Positions 6,476-6,834 of a stretch of 6,834 bases of DNA are shown piece by piece (position 1 is the stretch's first letter; each line of letters begins with the position of its first letter). Origin of the DNA: Thermodesulfovibrionales bacterium (lineage in GTDB: Bacteria; Nitrospirota; Thermodesulfovibrionia; Thermodesulfovibrionales; SM23-35); contig JAGUWT010000302.1 in NCBI GenBank assembly GCA_020062205.1, positions 1 through 6,834 on the forward strand, given 5' to 3'. Both the position numbers and the translations under genes were made by a program. A model generated the notes under the pieces. That model saw only the letters and a program-made list of their open reading frames with translations, searched no databases and was not told where the DNA came from.

Positions 6476-6538
6476 TTATATTTCCCTCGTGCAAGCAATA
6501 CAATGAAAGCCTGCGAAGCAGGCATGAACGAGAAACAT
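6476..6538 (-). CDS. Possible 20-codon leaderless leader ORF before the rhomboid gene
   Basis: An ATG at 6538 begins seven bases after the last base of a perfect -10 box, exactly where transcription should start, so it would be leaderless. It reads 20 codons (beginning MFLVHACFAG, with three Cys and two His) to TAA at 6478-6476, which is directly followed in frame by the TTG start of the rhomboid gene. This could couple translation, or the arrangement could be chance in a 63-nt 5' UTR. I do not recognise the peptide. Confidence 0.2.
   Translation of the reverse strand: MFLVHACFAGFHCIACTREI
6509..6523. other. Small GC hairpin in the rhomboid 5' UTR
   Basis: GCCTGC and GCAGGC form a 6-bp stem around GAA (TTC on the minus strand). 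In the rhomboid transcript it lies between the predicted start site and the ribosome binding site. An outer pairing of CTCGT (6486-6490) with ACGAG (6528-6532) would enclose it and cover part of the GAGGG ribosome binding site. It is not followed by a U-tract on either strand, so a terminator role is unlikely. Confidence 0.4.
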
Positions 6539-6544
6539 AACAGA

Positions 6545-6573
6545 ATTATAAGTGAAGGAAACAATGGTGTCAA
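6545..6573 (-). promoter_or_regulatory. Full-consensus sigma70 promoter for the rhomboid gene
   Basis: On the minus strand TTGACA (complement of 6568-6573), a 17-bp spacer, and TATAAT (complement of 6545-6550) match the sigma70 consensus at all twelve positions with ideal spacing. The predicted start is at or next to 6538, giving about a 63-nt leader before the rhomboid TTG. Confidence 0.85.
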
Positions 6574-6601
6574 AAGAAGTTAATCACATGAAAAATTGCT
6601 C

Positions 6602-6631
6602 TTGCATTTATTCATGCAGATGTGCTATAAA
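6602..6631 (+). promoter_or_regulatory. Extended -10 promoter for the cytochrome gene
   Basis: TTGCAT (6602-6607) and TATAAA (6626-6631) are 18 bp apart, and TG at 6623-6624 gives a TGn extended -10. The transcript would start near 6638, about 42 nt before the ATG at 6680. The -35 boxes of this promoter and the divergent rhomboid promoter are 28 bp apart, leaving a short shared region (6574-6601). Confidence 0.6.
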
Positions 6632-6679
6632 TTGCATCCATCAAAAGTGTGTATGCTTAAAAAATTTAGGGGGTTATAT

Positions 6680-6834
6680 ATGAATAAGAGAAAGAAGATA
6701 TTAATACCTCTGATTCTTGTTTTCATGATTTTCCCTGTATATCTTTATGCTGCAAAGGGTGTTCTTTCAGATGATGCCCAGATGTGTCTCGGCTGTCACT
6801 CAAACAAGGATATGACCAAACAATTGGAGAATAA
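6680..6834 (+). CDS. Secreted c-type cytochrome, N-terminal fragment (3' end outside window)
   Basis: The first 51 residues are visible. A basic N-terminus MNKRKK is followed by a hydrophobic core (about residues 7-22) and a likely signal-peptidase site near YLYA-AKG (24/25), so the protein is exported by Sec. A heme c attachment motif CLGCH (36-40), in the context DDAQMCLGCHSNKD, follows the mature N-terminus closely, a layout common in multiheme periplasmic cytochromes of anaerobic respirers. Only one heme motif is inside the window, so heme number and family cannot be set. The ATG at 6680 is preceded by TTTAGGGGG with a 7-nt spacer, a strong ribosome binding site. Covalent heme attachment implies a cytochrome c maturation system elsewhere in the genome. 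Confidence 0.88.
   Translation, partial: MNKRKKILIPLILVFMIFPVYLYAAKGVLSDDAQMCLGCHSNKDMTKQLEN

Noticed and set aside
6509..6523. The GCCTGC/GCAGGC hairpin as a terminator.
   Set aside because: The stem is only 6 bp, no U-tract follows, and it lies between divergent promoters inside a probable 5' UTR.
6632..6644. TTGCATCCATCAA resembles an FNR box (TTGAT-N4-ATCAA) near the cytochrome gene.
   Set aside because: The left half-site lacks the required match and the spacing is one base short, so I do not call an FNR site.
1..6834. CRISPR arrays, insertion sequences, tRNA/rRNA genes, toxin-antitoxin or phage-defence genes.
   Set aside because: I looked for regularly spaced repeats, transposase motifs, tRNA cloverleaf elements and defence domains on both strands and saw none; the gene content is housekeeping.

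Overview
The window looks like an ordinary chromosomal segment of a Gram-negative, probably anaerobic or respiratory bacterium of moderate GC content. Evidence for this is a heptose-7-phosphate kinase for LPS core synthesis, a HrcA/CIRCE-controlled groESL operon, and a secreted c-type cytochrome. The overall protein flavour suggests Nitrospirota or a deltaproteobacterial-type lineage. That assignment is an impression from protein style, not a search result.

Layout, left to right. Positions 1-716 (minus) hold the N-terminal 238 residues of a PP-loop ATPase related to tRNA thiolases; the gene runs off the left edge. Just upstream of it on the same strand is hldA/rfaE1 (739-1737). A palindromic repeat at 737-788 supplies the last codons and the stop of hldA. 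A 34-codon small ORF with a good ribosome binding site (1743-1847) ends 5 nt before the hldA ATG. Divergent from this pair is a DUF72/YecE-family gene (1879-2616, plus). It converges on a thioredoxin-reductase-like gene (2619-3566, minus) with only 2 bp between the stops. Next come groEL (3653-5281) and groES (5316-5603), both minus, read from a promoter that overlaps a perfect CIRCE operator (5646-5672). A perfect 34-bp palindrome followed by a U-tract ends groEL and lies immediately before the trxB ribosome binding site. A rhomboid protease gene (5807-6475, minus) lies behind a full-consensus sigma70 promoter (6545-6573). Back to back with it, a second promoter (6602-6631) drives the first 51 codons of a secreted heme protein (6680 to the right edge).

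Functionally, groES/groEL form the heat-shock chaperonin, repressed by HrcA at CIRCE. The trxB-like protein keeps the CxxC redox centre but lacks the usual NADPH-recognition residues, so its electron donor is uncertain. hldA acts in ADP-heptose synthesis for the LPS inner core; it is a single-domain kinase, so the nucleotidyltransferase must be encoded elsewhere.

I found no tRNA, rRNA, CRISPR array, insertion sequence or defence system, and nothing I would call a new multi-gene system. The points most worth a second look are the non-canonical thioredoxin reductase, the two palindromic elements placed at gene ends, and the short leader ORFs in front of hldA and the rhomboid gene. No stretch without a gene exceeds about 210 bases.
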